This document shows, piece after piece, positions 61,781 to 64,000 of a stretch of DNA of 64,000 nt; the first letter of the stretch is position 1, and every line of letters starts with the position of its first letter. The notes under the pieces are model-generated. The model saw only the letters and a program-made list of their open reading frames with translations, had not been told where the DNA came from and made no database searches. Source of the stretch: Niastella populi (GTDB lineage: Bacteria > Bacteroidota > Bacteroidia > Chitinophagales > Chitinophagaceae). A program made the position numbers and the translations under genes. Where the stretch lies: assembly GCF_002078015.1 (NCBI RefSeq), contig NZ_LWBP01000045.1, positions 1 to 64,000 on the forward strand, in the 5' to 3' direction.

Positions 61781-64000
61781 ATGCAAGTGACGCACAAAAA
61801 TGGATTGGAAATGGAGAGCAGGGAAACCAGTTTGAACCAGTTATGGAACCGATACGCTTCTTACTGGCCCTGGTTCGTATTTCTGTTGTTGCTGGCAGTG
61901 GGAGCAGGCTTCATGTATATGCGGTATGCCATTCCAAAGTATGAATCAACAGCACGGCTTTTGATCAAGGATGAGAAGAAAGGGGTAGAGGATTCCAAAG
62001 GGCTTGAATCGCTCAACCTGATCTCGACCAAAAAGATCCTTGAAAATGAAATGGAAGTATTGCAGTCGCGCACGCTGATAAAAGAAGTGGTGAACAACCT
62101 GCAGCTTTACGCGCCTGTTTACGAAGATCGGAATATCAATTCGTGGATGGGATCGAATAAATTGTTGACAAAGGTTGGCGGCTGGTTTACGAAAAAGAAC
62201 ATGTCGCCCGGCGGTTTGCCGGCTTACACCACGTCACCGGTGGTAGTTAAGGCAAAAAGCCCCGACAGCCTGCAGGAAACGAAAAAGGTGTTTTTCACTT
62301 TTGACAGGCAGGAGCAGAAAGTGATCATTGGCGCCGACAGTTTCCCCATGAAAGAGTGGGTTGAAACGCCCTATGGTACGCTGCAGTTCCTGCCCAATAC
62401 AAGAATAACTGACACAGCGTATGCACCCGCCGGAAACTTCTATTTTGCCTTGCAGAAACCTAAAAAGGCCATTTCAGATATCCAGAACCGGTTGGTGATC
62501 GCTTCGGCCAGTAAATTGTCTTCCATCTTAAATCTTACCATTCGCGATGAAGTGCCTGAACGCGGCGAGGATATCTTAAATGAATTGCTGTCGGCCTACA
62601 ACATTGCGATGCTGAAAGATAAAAATACCCTTGCGGCCAATACCCTGCGGTTTGTGGAAGACAGGTTGAACCACGTATCACGCGATCTCAGCAGTATAGA
62701 ATCAAGGATTGAAAAATACAAAGCATCGCAGGAAGCGGTCAATGTTAGCGAACAGGGTAAACTGTTTCTCGAAAACGTAAGCGCCAATGACCAGAAGCTG
62801 AGTGAGATCGATATGAAACTGGCGGTATTGGACCAGGTAGAAGGTTATGTAAAGCAAAAAGATAACAGTAGTGGCATTGTACCCTCAACATTGGGAGTAA
62901 CCGATCCCGTGTTATCAAACCTGTTAGATAAATTATCGGAACTGGAACTGGAGTACGAGAAAAAGAAAACAACTACGGGCGAAGGCAATCCTTTGCTGTC
63001 GTCGGTAGCTGACCAGATCAATAAAATTAAACCGGGCATCCTGGAGAATATCCAGAGCCAGCGGCGCGGGTTGATAGCCAGTAAATCGAACCTGGCCAGC
63101 ACAAACAGTTCGTATACTAACGTTCTGCAAACCATTCCCAAAAAAGAACGTGACCTGATAGAGATCAGCCGCCAGCAAAGCACCATGCAAAGCATTTATG
63201 GCTTCCTGTTGCAAAAGAAAGAAGAAACAGCGCTGAGCTATGCCGCCAATGTTTCGGATAGCCGTGTGGTTGACCGCGCTTCTACAACGGTAGCGCCGGT
63301 TAGTCCGAAAATGCCGATCGTTTTTGCGGTTGCCATTATCGTTGCGATGGCAGCAGGGGTGGTATGGGTAACACTGAAAGAATTATTCAACCGCAGGATC
63401 ATGTACCGCCAGGATATAGAACGGCTTACCAGTCATCCTGTGATCGCAGAGATCTCCAATGATAAATCGAAGAACCCGATCGTTATCGGCGGAGTGAACA
63501 GCCGCTCCTTTGTTGCGGAACAATTCCGCAAACTGCGGATGTCGCTCAACTACCTTGGCGTTAACACTACCAATAAAAAAGTACTGATTACTTCAGGGAT
63601 CTCGGGCGAGGGTAAAAGTTTTATTGCCACCAACCTCGCATTGAGCATGGCCCTTACCGGTAAAAAAGTGGTGTTGCTCGAAATGGATCTGCATAGTCCG
63701 GCCATCAGCGAGCAGCTGAAAATAGCATCAGATGTGGGTATCTCCAGTTATTTGCTGGGCACCAGGGAACCGGAAGAGATCATCAGGCGCAGCGAAGTAA
63801 ACGACAACCTGTGGTTTATTCCTGCAGGTCCGCTGTCGGCCAACCCAACGGAATTATTGACCACCAGCCGGTTACAGGAGCTGCTTAACTACCTCGATGG
63901 CATCTTTGATTATATAATCATCGACACCGCGCCGGTAGGTCCGGTTACTGATGCATACATTATTTCGCCTTATTGCGATGCCACCTTATATGTGATCAGG
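61781..64000 (+). CDS. Wzc-type polysaccharide co-polymerase / tyrosine autokinase (partial, 3' end cut)
   Basis: From the ATG at 61781 the frame stays open to the window end (740 codons), so the gene is cut. Order: membrane helix 1 (about residues 28-48), Wzz domain (ESTARLLIKDEKKGV), long periplasmic coiled coil (about 270-470), GNVR-like segment, membrane helix 2 (about 508-530), then the cytoplasmic BY-kinase domain with Walker A SGEGKS (608-613), a Walker A'-type LEMDLHSP and Walker B YIIIDTAP. It should regulate chain length and export through the Wza-type protein. The C-terminal tyrosine cluster would lie beyond the window. Confidence 0.92.
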   Translation, partial: MQVTHKNGLEMESRETSLNQLWNRYASYWPWFVFLLLLAVGAGFMYMRYAIPKYESTARLLIKDEKKGVEDSKGLESLNLISTKKILENEMEVLQSRTLIKEVVNNLQLYAPVYEDRNINSWMGSNKLLTKVGGWFTKKNMSPGGLPAYTTSPVVVKAKSPDSLQETKKVFFTFDRQEQKVIIGADSFPMKEWVETPYGTLQFLPNTRITDTAYAPAGNFYFALQKPKKAISDIQNRLVIASASKLSSILNLTIRDEVPERGEDILNELLSAYNIAMLKDKNTLAANTLRFVEDRLNHVSRDLSSIESRIEKYKASQEAVNVSEQGKLFLENVSANDQKLSEIDMKLAVLDQVEGYVKQKDNSSGIVPSTLGVTDPVLSNLLDKLSELELEYEKKKTTTGEGNPLLSSVADQINKIKPGILENIQSQRRGLIASKSNLASTNSSYTNVLQTIPKKERDLIEISRQQSTMQSIYGFLLQKKEETALSYAANVSDSRVVDRASTTVAPVSPKMPIVFAVAIIVAMAAGVVWVTLKELFNRRIMYRQDIERLTSHPVIAEISNDKSKNPIVIGGVNSRSFVAEQFRKLRMSLNYLGVNTTNKKVLITSGISGEGKSFIATNLALSMALTGKKVVLLEMDLHSPAISEQLKIASDVGISSYLLGTREPEEIIRRSEVNDNLWFIPAGPLSANPTELLTTSRLQELLNYLDGIFDYIIIDTAPVGPVTDAYIISPYCDATLYVIR

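Overview
The window comes from a member of the Bacteroidota, most likely the Chitinophagaceae (Chitinophaga/Niastella type). The evidence is a SusC/SusD pair, a propeller-type (Y_Y_Y) sensor kinase beside a GH43-rich polysaccharide utilisation locus (PUL), another kinase of that type paired with a LytTR regulator, DUF6520 and DUF1080 families, TAnnTTTG-type promoter boxes, little Shine-Dalgarno signal, and intergenic gaps filled with short degenerate word repeats. No rRNA, tRNA, CRISPR array, transposase or prophage was seen.

Layout. (1) 1-5600, minus strand, visibly AT-richer than the rest: a polyprenyl-phosphate-sugar-synthase-like GT2, two paralogous GT-C-like membrane proteins flanking a MauE/DoxX redox membrane protein, a thioredoxin-fold lipoprotein, and a small secreted four-cysteine DUF6520 protein. 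I consider this a candidate undescribed exported-protein maturation (disulfide and/or glycosylation) system. (2) 6100-8900: an AraC-type regulator, an orphan sigma-factor-like protein, and an SMP-30-like lipoprotein. (3) 9100-27300: a PUL with a split sensor kinase/response regulator, three GH43 proteins (one with two catalytic domains), a GH105 unsaturated glycuronyl hydrolase, DUF1080 plus Gfo/Idh/MocA proteins, and SusC/SusD. The content suggests arabinose-substituted pectin (rhamnogalacturonan-like) as the substrate. (4) 27300-36400: AraC regulator, DoxX-like protein and TonB receptor; beta-carbonic anhydrase divergent from a TetR regulator; a TPR protein; an unknown protein; a CAT-fold acetyltransferase; a truncated HAD remnant; a Crp/Fnr regulator.

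(5) 36500-47250: a DeoR-controlled sugar catabolic operon with an L-fucose/L-arabinose isomerase-family enzyme, a two-gene transketolase, a ribose-type ABC importer with DUF2291, and an FGGY kinase. The set resembles the transketolase route for D-apiose, a pectin (RG-II) sugar, but the substrate is inferred. (6) 47260-58300: a duplicated-domain lipoprotein, a LytS/LytTR-like pair, a nuclease-family/VCBS lipoprotein, an OsmC-ferredoxin-like fusion, an ankyrin lipoprotein, a PL9-like pectate lyase and a DinB protein. (7) 58300-64000: an unknown secreted protein, then mannose-1-phosphate guanylyltransferase, a Wza-type export lipoprotein and a Wzc-type kinase cut by the window end, forming the start of an exopolysaccharide/capsule operon.

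Between many genes lie several families of short word repeats. One (copies at 47119-47250 and 54321-54541) shares a GCGACAAATCGC mini-hairpin core flanked by inverted GTTGATAAAG-type arms and looks like a dispersed non-autonomous element.
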